This document shows, one piece after another, positions 7,542 through 14,627 of a stretch of 16,141 nt of DNA. Under the pieces are notes generated by a model, which worked only from the letters and a program-made list of their open reading frames with translations, ran no database searches and was not told where the DNA came from. Position 1 is the stretch's first letter; the number at the start of each line of letters is the position of its first letter. This stretch comes from Legionellaceae bacterium (GTDB lineage Bacteria; Pseudomonadota; Gammaproteobacteria; Legionellales; Legionellaceae). A program made the translations under genes and the position numbers. Location: the NCBI GenBank assembly GCA_947505025.1, contig CANNIJ010000028.1:1-16141 (forward strand). Direction: 5' to 3'.

Positions 7542-8059
7542 CGAGTGGCTTCGTAAGTTAATTCAACACGTCGATTTTGTGCATGTGATGCATCGTCATG
7601 CCCAAGGTTTACAGGACGTTCTTTGCCGTAACTCACAACACGTACTTGTTGATGATCAACACCAGCCATGTACATCAAGTCTGCTACTGTATTGGCGCGA
7701 CTTTCACCCAAAGCTACGTTATATTCACGACTACCGCGCTCATCTGTGTGGCCAGCAATTAACACTCGTGCACTTGGATGTGCATGCAAGTAAGTGGCTT
7801 GTGCATTAACTGAAGCGATATATTTTGAAGATAAGCTGCTTTGATCGTAGGCAAATAAATAGATTTGGTTATGCGGAGCACGTGTAGTGTACATTTCCCC
7901 AGCTTCTTGACCAGCAAAATGCTCGCCCATGCCCAATCCATGTGCTAATAAACCTTCATCACCAAAACCATCTGCTACACCACGTGTTTTTGAACACGCT
8001 GCTGCCAACACGATACATGCTGCTAAAGCACCCCATTTCACTGCTGATTTCAATTTCAT
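7538..8059 (-). CDS. pal: Peptidoglycan-associated lipoprotein Pal
   Basis: Outer-membrane lipoprotein that anchors the envelope to peptidoglycan and works with TolB. The ATG at 8059 gives 173 residues and has AAGGA 8 nt upstream; an upstream extension to 8098 would put extra residues before the signal peptide and is rejected. The signal peptide ends in a lipobox VLAAAC with lipidated C22, and serine at +2 suggests outer-membrane sorting. The OmpA-like domain spans about 65-170, with GHTDERG (103-109, D106) and R121 for diaminopimelate binding, YGKERP and NRRVELTY. It is first in the operon. tolB, the usual upstream neighbour, is replaced by the divergent mla genes, so the Tol genes lie elsewhere. 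Confidence 0.95.
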   Translation of the reverse strand: MKLKSAVKWGALAACIVLAAACSKTRGVADGFGDEGLLAHGLGMGEHFAGQEAGEMYTTRAPHNQIYLFAYDQSSLSSKYIASVNAQATYLHAHPSARVLIAGHTDERGSREYNVALGESRANTVADLMYMAGVDHQQVRVVSYGKERPVNLGHDDASHAQNRRVELTYEATR

Positions 8060-8096
8060 ACTTATATTCCTTATTATAAAAATGCCATGACGGCTC

Positions 8097-8125
8097 ATTG
8101 TACAATCGTTTGGAATTTTTGGCTA
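8097..8125 (-). promoter_or_regulatory. Candidate sigma-70 promoter for the pal-cpoB-queE-mvaD-mvk operon
   Basis: Minus strand: -35 TAGCCA (8125-8120), 17-nt spacer, -10 TACAAT (8102-8097, 5 of 6 to consensus). A start near 8090 would give a leader of about 30 nt carrying the pal AAGGA. The 148-nt gap to mlaE holds no convincing plus-strand promoter that I can identify. Confidence 0.35.
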
Positions 8126-8207
8126 CTACGTAAAAGCATAATTGTCTTCTAACCTGCTTTTGTATTATCCTCGTAACATACGCAAAATTATCGAGAACCT
8201 TTTGACA

Positions 8208-9326
8208 ATGGAACATGCCGGATTGACGCAGGATTTACAACAAAAACAGATCATGTGCACTGGTCAATGGTCAATCTCAAGCTTGGGCGACATACGTGAT
8301 ATTGGTTATAATATACACCTGCCAACAAATATTAATTTGCGATTGAATGGCTCTGCACTATCTCAATTAGATAGTGCAGGAGCTCTAGTACTAGTTCAAT
8401 GTATAAATTCTTGGGAACAACAACGGGCACATGTTGAGTTGATAAATTTCACAGATCAACACCTGGCTTTATTAAAGTTAGTAACACGGCATCATGAATC
8501 GACTAAACTGTCCACTCCAGAACCTGAGGTGCAGGGTTTGCTGTATAAAATAGGCAAGGAAAGTACAGACAAATTACAGCAACTTCAAGGACTAGTACAA
8601 TTGGTTGGGGACATCAGCCATAAGATTTATGGATCATTCAGCAATTTACGTCGTTTTCAATTTCCAAGCATCATTTCAAATATGGCCAGCACTGGACTGA
8701 ATGCCCTGCCGATTGTTGGTCTATTAGCATTTTTAATTGGCGTGGTTTTGGCCTACCAAATGGGCTTGCAATTAGAAACATATGGCGCCACTAGTTTTAT
8801 TGCATATTTATCTGGCATGGCTGTTTTTCGTGAGTTTGGGCCACTGATAACTGCGATCATAGTGGCTGGCAGGACTAGTTCAGCGTTTACTGCGCAAATT
8901 GGTAGCATGAAAATAAATGAAGAAATTGATGCATTATATACAATGGGATTATCCCCAACTGAACTCTTAGTTGTACCAAAACTAATTGGACTGTTAATCG
9001 TGTTCCCGATGCTGATCTTCTGGGCTGATTTTTTTGGTATTCTTGGCGCGATGCTGATGTCTAAGTATATGTTGCATGTTGGACCTATAGATTTTTTAAT
9101 TAGATTACATGACGCTGTTGGTTTCAAGCAAATGATGCTAGGATTGTACAAAGCACCTACTTTTGCGATGTTAATTGCTGTGGTCGGATGCTTTCAAGGA
9201 TTCCGTGTACAAGCAAATGCAGATAGTGTTGGGCAACAAACCACGCGCAGTGTGGTTCAAGCCTTATTTTTAATTATTGTCACTGATGCAGCATATTCGG
9301 TAATATATAGCCGGTTGAATCTCTAA
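8208..9326 (+). CDS. mlaE: MlaE-type ABC lipid-transport permease with N-terminal STAS domain
   Basis: Inner-membrane permease of a MlaFEDB-like phospholipid transporter. Residues 1 to about 100 form a STAS-like domain, with LDSAGALVLVQC at 54-65. In E. coli the comparable part is the separate protein MlaB; here it is fused. From about 150 the permease follows: hydrophobic helices plus the conserved block REFGPLITAIIVAGR (207-222), then TAQIGSMKINEEIDAL, and near the C-terminus GFRVQANADSVG. I chose ATG 8208 (372 residues) because the STAS fold begins just after it. The frame stays open to a TTG at 8142, but no ribosome site supports that, and the site before 8208 is weak too, so the start is uncertain. 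It is separated from mlaF by 1 nt and divergent from pal. Confidence 0.9.
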   Translation: MEHAGLTQDLQQKQIMCTGQWSISSLGDIRDIGYNIHLPTNINLRLNGSALSQLDSAGALVLVQCINSWEQQRAHVELINFTDQHLALLKLVTRHHESTKLSTPEPEVQGLLYKIGKESTDKLQQLQGLVQLVGDISHKIYGSFSNLRRFQFPSIISNMASTGLNALPIVGLLAFLIGVVLAYQMGLQLETYGATSFIAYLSGMAVFREFGPLITAIIVAGRTSSAFTAQIGSMKINEEIDALYTMGLSPTELLVVPKLIGLLIVFPMLIFWADFFGILGAMLMSKYMLHVGPIDFLIRLHDAVGFKQMMLGLYKAPTFAMLIAVVGCFQGFRVQANADSVGQQTTRSVVQALFLIIVTDAAYSVIYSRLNL

Positions 9327-9327
9327 T

Positions 9328-10086
9328 ATGAAAAATAGTCCCCCTGCGGTGATTGAAATAACTGGTCTAAAAAACAGATTCTCTGATCAATGGGTACATT
9401 CTGATATTAATTTAACTATATATTCAGGTGAGATTTTTGCGATAATCGGCAGCAGTGGCTGTGGTAAAACTACTTTATTACGTAGTTTATTAATGTTAAT
9501 GCAACCAACAGCCGGAATAATTCGTATCTTCGGGCAAACACTGACCGATCTAAATGACGCTGAAATAAAATCCTTACGCCGGCGTTTTGGTGTGCTTTTT
9601 CAGCATAGTGCGCTTTTCTCAGCAATGACAGTGCTAGAGAATGTTTGTTTTCCAATGCATGAACTAACATCATTACACACAGATTTCATGCGTGAGTTAG
9701 CACTGCTGAAATTGAGCCTGGTTGGCTTATCAAGCGCAGCTGCATATAAATTTCCAGCTGAACTAAGTGGTGGCATGCAAAGACGTGCTGCAGCTGCCCG
9801 AGCAATCTCGATGGATCCTGAGCTGCTATTTTTAGATGAGCCAACATCCGGCCTGGATCCATTGAGTGCCAAACAGTTTGATCAATTAATTGTATTCTTG
9901 CGTGATGCTTTAAATTTAACCATAGTTATAGTTAGTCATGATATTGAGTCTTTAAAGCGTACTTGCGATCGTGTGGCATTTCTTGGGGATGGAAAAGTTC
10001 TGGCTGTGGCTCCAATGGAGGAACTCATACAGAATCCGCATCCATTGATCGTAGAATATTTTAGTCAACGTGAAGTTGCAGTTTAA
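9328..10086 (+). CDS. mlaF: MlaF-type ABC transporter ATP-binding protein
   Basis: Cytoplasmic ATPase that powers lipid transfer through MlaE. It has 252 residues. Walker A GSSGCGKTT is at 41-49, the Q-loop at Q92 (LFQHSALF), signature LSGGM at 146-150 followed by QRRAAAARA, Walker B LLFLDE at 166-171 with catalytic E171, D-loop SGLD and switch H204 (VSHD). QRRAAAARA and the ending EYF are typical of the MlaF/Ttg2A branch. The ATG is 1 nt after the mlaE stop with only weak ribosome-site complementarity, so it is probably translated by coupling. The mlaD start lies 19 nt beyond its stop. Confidence 0.95.
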   Translation: MKNSPPAVIEITGLKNRFSDQWVHSDINLTIYSGEIFAIIGSSGCGKTTLLRSLLMLMQPTAGIIRIFGQTLTDLNDAEIKSLRRRFGVLFQHSALFSAMTVLENVCFPMHELTSLHTDFMRELALLKLSLVGLSSAAAYKFPAELSGGMQRRAAAARAISMDPELLFLDEPTSGLDPLSAKQFDQLIVFLRDALNLTIVIVSHDIESLKRTCDRVAFLGDGKVLAVAPMEELIQNPHPLIVEYFSQREVAV

Positions 10087-10093
10087 CCTTGTA

Positions 10094-10098
10094 AAGGA
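10094..10098 (+). promoter_or_regulatory. Shine-Dalgarno AAGGA that fixes the GTG start of mlaD
   Basis: AAGGA with a 7-nt spacer to GTG 10106-10108. It decides against a GTG at 10070 in the same frame, which would overlap mlaF and lacks a ribosome site. Confidence 0.65.
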
Positions 10099-10105
10099 AT
10101 TAATT

Positions 10106-10972
10106 GTGGAATCAAAAACAAATTATACCTTAGTTGGCCTGATGGTCCTGATTTTAATGATTGGTTTTTTTATATCAGCACTGTGGTTGTCCGTAGGATT
10201 TGAGCATAAAAATTATCAGACATACATAGTCTATATGGATGAAGCCGCGTCCGGATTAAATCAAGATTCTGTAGTTAAATACAATGGGGTTAATGTAGGC
10301 TATGTACATAAGATCACTTTAAACCCATCCAATCCTGAACAAGTAAAACTAAAGTTGTACATTGAATCCAGTGCACCAATCACAACGGGCACGCATGCCA
10401 GCCTGATTATGCAAGGAATAACTGGCACAACTTATTTGGGATTATCTGCAACTTCAACCACATTTGCACCGCTTAAAGCCGCTCCAGGTGAAAAATATCC
10501 AGTGATCCCATACAAGAGATCTTTTTTTGGTCTTTTAGAAAAAAGTATAGATGAACTCAGTAAAAACATGAATCGTGTGTTTAACAATAAAAATGCCGAT
10601 GAAATCGCTAAGATTATGCATAATTTATCTTCTATAAGCACGGTAATCACCGAGAATAATAAAAATATCGATAAAAGTTTAAGTGAAATACCTGGAATTA
10701 TGCACGATTTCCGGAAGACTCTGCGTTCGTTTACTGACATGGCATCAGACGTTTCGTCAGCGGGTAAACATGTAAGCAGTACCATGAAGGCAGGTAGAAA
10801 TTCCATTGATCAAATATCTCAACAAGCCCTGCCACCAGCGGTAAGTTTATTACGTAAACTAGACGGGATCGCAGATAATCTTGCAAAAATCACACAAGAA
10901 ATGCAACAAAACCCTGCCATCATCATTCGTGGCAGCGCGCCACCGCAACTTGGACCAGGAGAAAAACGTTGA
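10106..10972 (+). CDS. mlaD: MlaD-type MCE-domain lipid-binding protein (long form)
   Basis: Membrane-anchored periplasmic MCE protein that carries lipid for the MlaE-MlaF transporter. With the GTG start it has 288 residues, about 100 more than E. coli MlaD (183). One transmembrane helix spans 9-31. The MCE domain lies at about 38-115: AASGLNQDSVVKYNGVNVGYV, then a beta-rich core ending GITGTTYLGLSA. After residue 140 a long polar, probably helical region (LEKSIDELSKNMNRVF onward) extends to the proline-rich end. This extended helix is as expected for periplasm-spanning MCE proteins. It overlaps the next gene by 3 nt, as TTGA. Confidence 0.92.
   Translation: MESKTNYTLVGLMVLILMIGFFISALWLSVGFEHKNYQTYIVYMDEAASGLNQDSVVKYNGVNVGYVHKITLNPSNPEQVKLKLYIESSAPITTGTHASLIMQGITGTTYLGLSATSTTFAPLKAAPGEKYPVIPYKRSFFGLLEKSIDELSKNMNRVFNNKNADEIAKIMHNLSSISTVITENNKNIDKSLSEIPGIMHDFRKTLRSFTDMASDVSSAGKHVSSTMKAGRNSIDQISQQALPPAVSLLRKLDGIADNLAKITQEMQQNPAIIIRGSAPPQLGPGEKR
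10957..10961 (+). promoter_or_regulatory. Shine-Dalgarno AGGAG that fixes a TTG start for the auxiliary lipoprotein
   Basis: AGGAG inside mlaD, 7 nt before TTG 10969. A TTG start overlapping the mlaD TGA as TTGA is well supported by this site and by the signal peptide that begins there. Confidence 0.7.
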
Positions 10973-11601
10973 TAAAGCTAACCCAAATTGCATTGATCGG
11001 CGGCATATTCGCCGGCATAACTGCTTGTTCTCCGGTAACCCTGCCGGTCACAAATCATTACCAACTGGATTCGTTTGATTCCACTGCCCGTCAAACCACC
11101 ACCTGGCATCGATCGCTGCTGATTACCCCACCAGATGCGCTGGCTGGTTATCAGTCAGATCAAATGTTGTACCAAAGTAAGCCATATGAACTCTCAGCAT
11201 TTGCACACAACGCATGGATGAGCGCGCCTGCGAGTATGTTATATCCTCTGATGTTTCAAAGCCTAGAACACAGCCATGCTTTTTTTGCAGTAACAACGAG
11301 CCCAGAAGCAGACACAACCGATTATCGCTTAGATACCCAACTAATTAAATTAAAACAAAACTTTGTTCAAAAACCAAGCGTTTTAGAATGGGCCGTGCAT
11401 GCTGTGTTAACACACGTTAACGACCGACGTGTAATCGCATCACAAACCTTTCATGAACGTATAACTTGCGCTGCCGATACCCCATATGGTGGAGTTATAG
11501 CCGCTAACCAAGCTGCACGTGTTTTTACTCATACACTGACTAAGTTTGTGATTGTAAATGTACAAGCCGATCAAAAAACTAACCACAAAAGATATGAGTA
11601 A
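10969..11601 (+). CDS. ABC-type transport auxiliary lipoprotein (PqiC/ABC_trans_aux type)
   Basis: Predicted outer-membrane lipoprotein that works with an MCE transporter. It has 210 residues from a TTG start. The signal peptide IALIGGIFAGITAC ends in a lipobox with C20, then SPVTLPVTNHYQLDS. The core LLITPPDALAGYQSDQMLYQ and SAFAHNAWMSAPASML match the layout of the ABC-transport auxiliary lipoprotein family, which includes PqiC. The family call rests on this pattern and on its place after mlaD. It may act as the outer-membrane partner. The next gene follows 3 nt later. Confidence 0.85.
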   Translation: MIKLTQIALIGGIFAGITACSPVTLPVTNHYQLDSFDSTARQTTTWHRSLLITPPDALAGYQSDQMLYQSKPYELSAFAHNAWMSAPASMLYPLMFQSLEHSHAFFAVTTSPEADTTDYRLDTQLIKLKQNFVQKPSVLEWAVHAVLTHVNDRRVIASQTFHERITCAADTPYGGVIAANQAARVFTHTLTKFVIVNVQADQKTNHKRYE

Positions 11602-11604
11602 AAT

Positions 11605-12384
11605 ATGAGTGTTTTAGTTTTTGATATAGAAACCATTCCCGATCTTAAAAGCGGTAGACGCATCTATGGCTTAGAAGGATTAAGTGACGCGGAGACAGCG
11701 TCTGCAATGTTCACATTACGCCGGGCCAAGGTCGGGCATGATTTTTTACCACATCACTTACAAAAAATTGTTGCTATCTCATTAGTTCTAAGTCAAGACA
11801 ACGGATTTAAGGTATGGTCTTTGGGTGAAGAAGATTCGGATGAAGCTGAGATTATTCAACGTTTTTTTAATGGCATAGCACGGTATACACCATCTCTAGT
11901 GAGCTGGAATGGTGGTGGATTTGATTTGCCGGTGCTGCACTATCGAGCATTGCTCCACGGTATCTCTGCTCCAAGTTACTGGGAAACCGGTGAAAACCAA
12001 TCGGCTTTTCGCTGGAATAACTACCTGAATCGCTTTCACTATCGTCATTTAGATTTAATGGATGTGCTTGCCGCATATCAAAATAAAGCCTTGGCACCTT
12101 TGGATGAAGTAGCCTGCATGCTGGGTTTCCCGGGAAAAATGGGTATGAGTGGCGCACATGTATTTCAAGAATACATGCAAGGCAATCTAAAAAGTATTAG
12201 GGATTACTGTGAAACCGATGTATTGAATACATATGGCGTGTATTTGCGCTTTGAGCTAATGCGTGGAAACTTAACTGCAGAAGAACATCAACAAGCTTTA
12301 GATCGCATGGAGGATTATTTGCTTCAGGCTAACGATCGTCCGCATCTAACCGCATTTCTTGAAAAATGGAAACATAATTTGTAA
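11605..12384 (+). CDS. Predicted DEDDy 3'-5' exonuclease related to the PolB proofreading domain
   Basis: Stand-alone exonuclease-like protein of 259 residues in the DNA_pol_B_exo2 type family. Exo I is VFDIETIPD (5-13; D7, E9). Exo II is SWNGGGFDLPVL (100-111; D107). D150 lies in HLDLMD (148-153). Exo III is YCETD (201-205; Y201, D205), the DEDDy pattern. These residues imply two-metal nuclease activity on single-strand or 3' ends; the biological substrate is unknown. The ATG is 3 nt after the lipoprotein stop, so it is probably co-transcribed with the mla genes although it has no obvious link to lipid transport. The ribosome site is weak. Confidence 0.88.
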   Translation: MSVLVFDIETIPDLKSGRRIYGLEGLSDAETASAMFTLRRAKVGHDFLPHHLQKIVAISLVLSQDNGFKVWSLGEEDSDEAEIIQRFFNGIARYTPSLVSWNGGGFDLPVLHYRALLHGISAPSYWETGENQSAFRWNNYLNRFHYRHLDLMDVLAAYQNKALAPLDEVACMLGFPGKMGMSGAHVFQEYMQGNLKSIRDYCETDVLNTYGVYLRFELMRGNLTAEEHQQALDRMEDYLLQANDRPHLTAFLEKWKHNL

Positions 12385-12407
12385 CTTTTAGAACAAGGAC
12401 GCTCTAG

Positions 12408-14336
12408 ATGAAGACTATTCTTTGGACTCCACAGGCGCCAGAAAGAAGCTCAATGGCACATTTCATACAGTTCATAAATAATTATAGCGTCAAAAAAATT
12501 GAAAACTATCAATCATTACACTCTTGGTCGGTGCAAAATCCAGAGCTTTTCTGGGGATCACTGTGTGATTTTTTTAATCTCAAATTTCATACACCACCAT
12601 CCAGTATTTTAAAGACTGCAACTAACATGATGGATACACAGTGGTTTGCTGGTGCGACATTTAACTTTGCTGAGAAATTACTTATACGCAAGGATGATCA
12701 TCCAGCATGTATTATCTTAGATGAACATGGGACGCGCAGTGTGGTAAGTTACTGGCAGCTAAATACTTATGTTGAGCAGTGTGCTGCTGGACTAAAGCAA
12801 ACAGGGATCATTGCCGGTGACAGAGTCGTGGGCATACTACCGAATAGTTTTCATGCATTGATTGCAATGCTGGCCACCACTGCTATTGGCGCCATATGGT
12901 CTTGTTGCTCGCCAGATTTCGGCGCCAATGCAATAATTGATCGTCTGGGGCAACTTGAACCAAAACTTTTGTTTGCCTGCGGCCAACACACTTATCAAGG
13001 TAAAACCTATGCCGATCTAGAGAAATTAGATCTAATCACTCAATCAATGCCAAGTTTAAAGTGCACTGTATTAATCAATCACTTACCGAAAAATCAGCGT
13101 CAAAATTCAATGGAATGGAATGAATTTTTAATCCCCAACCAAAAACTAAATTTCATACAACTTCCATTCAATCATCCTATATATATCCTTTTCTCCTCGG
13201 GTACAACTGGACGACCTAAGTGTATTATTCATGGAGCTGGTGGGACTCTACTACAACATGTAAAAGAATTAGCCTTACATACCGATATTCAAGCACAAGA
13301 TAATCTGTTTTTTTATACAACCTGCGGCTGGATGATGTGGAATTGGATGGTTTCTGCTTTGGCTTTGGGCGCAACCCTCACACTGTACGATGGTTCACCA
13401 ACCTACCCTTCAATCAAAAGATTATTCAACATCATTGATCAGGAAAAAGTTAGCGTTTTTGGTACAAGTGCAAAGTTCCTTTCTTCAGTAGAAAAAACCA
13501 ATTTATTCCCAGCAAAAGAATTTAAACTGGATCACTTACGTTGTATATTGTCTACTGGATCAGCTCTTCTACCAAAAAACTATGATTTTGTGTATCAACA
13601 CATAAAAACAGATGTCCAACTGAGCTCTATTTCTGGTGGAACTGATATAGTTTCCTGTTTTGCTCTGGGGAACCCAATGTTACCTGTATACCGAGGTCAA
13701 CTACAATGCTTAGGGCTTGGAATGGATGTTGATGTATTCAACGAGCAAGGACAATCAGTCCGTGGAGCTAAGGGCGAACTGGTCTGCAAAAAACCATTTC
13801 CATCGATGCCAGTGGGTTTTTGGAATGATCTTGCAGGTAACTTATACAAAAAAGCATACTTTGATAGATTTGATAATATATGGGCACATGGTGACTTCGC
13901 GGAAATAACCGAACATCATGGGTTAATTATATACGGCCGATCAGATACTGTATTAAACCCAGGTGGAGTGCGCATTGGTACTGCAGAGATCTATCGTCAA
14001 ATAGAAGGTATAAGTGAAATATTAGACAGTGTTGTGATTGGGCAAGATTGGTTGGATGATGTAAGAGTAATCTTGTTTGTTAAGTTAATTCCTGGACTAG
14101 AGCTCAGTGAATCTCTGAAAAACACCATCCGGCAAAATATACGTAAAAATGCTAGCCCACGCCATGTGCCAGATAAAATCTTACAAGTGGATGATATCCC
14201 ACGTACATTTAGTGGTAAAATCGTAGAAATCGCTATTCGTCAAATGGTCAATGGTGAGCCAATCAATAACCTAGACTCGCTGATTAACCCAGAATCATTG
14301 GTGTTCTTTAAGGATCGCGCGGAGTTATGTGTTTAG
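12408..14336 (+). CDS. aacS: Acetoacetyl-CoA synthetase
   Basis: ATP-dependent ligase that makes acetoacetyl-CoA from acetoacetate and CoA through an adenylate (ANL superfamily). It has 642 residues, near the roughly 650 of the family. An acyl-CoA-synthetase N-terminal region covers about 35-95 (ATFNFAEKLL at 83-92). The nucleotide loop LFSSGTTGRPK is at 261-271. ISGGTDIVSCFALGNPMLPV (408-427) distinguishes AacS from acetyl-CoA synthetase. HGDF is at 494-497, GRSD at 510-513, and the catalytic lysine is K604 in TFSGK. AAGGA lies 8 nt before the ATG. It is 23 nt after the exonuclease gene and ends 12 nt from convergent DUF1840. The product is an entry point to the mevalonate pathway, of which two enzymes are nearby, so it could feed isoprenoid synthesis; it could also serve ketone-body or storage-polymer use. 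Confidence 0.93.
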   Translation: MKTILWTPQAPERSSMAHFIQFINNYSVKKIENYQSLHSWSVQNPELFWGSLCDFFNLKFHTPPSSILKTATNMMDTQWFAGATFNFAEKLLIRKDDHPACIILDEHGTRSVVSYWQLNTYVEQCAAGLKQTGIIAGDRVVGILPNSFHALIAMLATTAIGAIWSCCSPDFGANAIIDRLGQLEPKLLFACGQHTYQGKTYADLEKLDLITQSMPSLKCTVLINHLPKNQRQNSMEWNEFLIPNQKLNFIQLPFNHPIYILFSSGTTGRPKCIIHGAGGTLLQHVKELALHTDIQAQDNLFFYTTCGWMMWNWMVSALALGATLTLYDGSPTYPSIKRLFNIIDQEKVSVFGTSAKFLSSVEKTNLFPAKEFKLDHLRCILSTGSALLPKNYDFVYQHIKTDVQLSSISGGTDIVSCFALGNPMLPVYRGQLQCLGLGMDVDVFNEQGQSVRGAKGELVCKKPFPSMPVGFWNDLAGNLYKKAYFDRFDNIWAHGDFAEITEHHGLIIYGRSDTVLNPGGVRIGTAEIYRQIEGISEILDSVVIGQDWLDDVRVILFVKLIPGLELSESLKNTIRQNIRKNASPRHVPDKILQVDDIPRTFSGKIVEIAIRQMVNGEPINNLDSLINPESLVFFKDRAELCV

Positions 14337-14348
14337 CTGGACTTACAG

Positions 14349-14627
14349 TTAATCCCACAACACATTGCAATGATTCTTCTCCGCCGATTCCAGTAATGCC
14401 AACAACGGTAATGCTCGATTAACCAAACTAACTTTAGGCGAATCTTCTGGGTGTGCGCGTGCTTGATCCACGGCTTTTTGCAAGTTTTGTCTGGATAGCG
14501 CAACATCATCGGCTAATAAAGCACTTGGAACTGTGCCAGTATGCCCCATTAACTTTAATAGTTGCACTGCAATATCACCAAAATAAGTCACATTGACAGA
14601 GCTGTCACAACGAAATGTTACCAACAT
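14349..14627 (-). CDS. DUF1840 family protein
   Basis: Small cytoplasmic protein of 92 residues. MLVTFRCDSSVNVTYFGDIA followed by LLKLMGHTGTVPSALLADD matches the typical opening of DUF1840 proteins, whose function is unknown. The ATG at 14627 has AAGGA with a 6-nt spacer. The frame stays open 54 nt further into gltX, but that addition does not look like the family. The gene overlaps the 3' end of gltX by 23 nt, so the two are probably co-transcribed. It converges on aacS with a 12-nt gap and no visible terminator. Confidence 0.88.
   Translation of the reverse strand: MLVTFRCDSSVNVTYFGDIAVQLLKLMGHTGTVPSALLADDVALSRQNLQKAVDQARAHPEDSPKVSLVNRALPLLALLESAEKNHCNVLWD

Noticed and set aside
7175..7561. 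Plus-strand open frame opposite cpoB
   Set aside because: Antisense to a clear cpoB frame, no recognisable domain; kept as a shadow even though cpoB is interrupted.
8097..8106. Perfect 10-bp palindrome ATTGTACAAT over the pal -10
   Set aside because: Arms are only 5 bp and flanking bases do not extend it. Palindromes of this size are common by chance, and half of it is simply the -10 hexamer.
8202..8207. TTGACA immediately before the mlaE ATG
   Set aside because: A promoter here would start inside mlaE; no matching -10 gives a useful transcript. Treated as chance.
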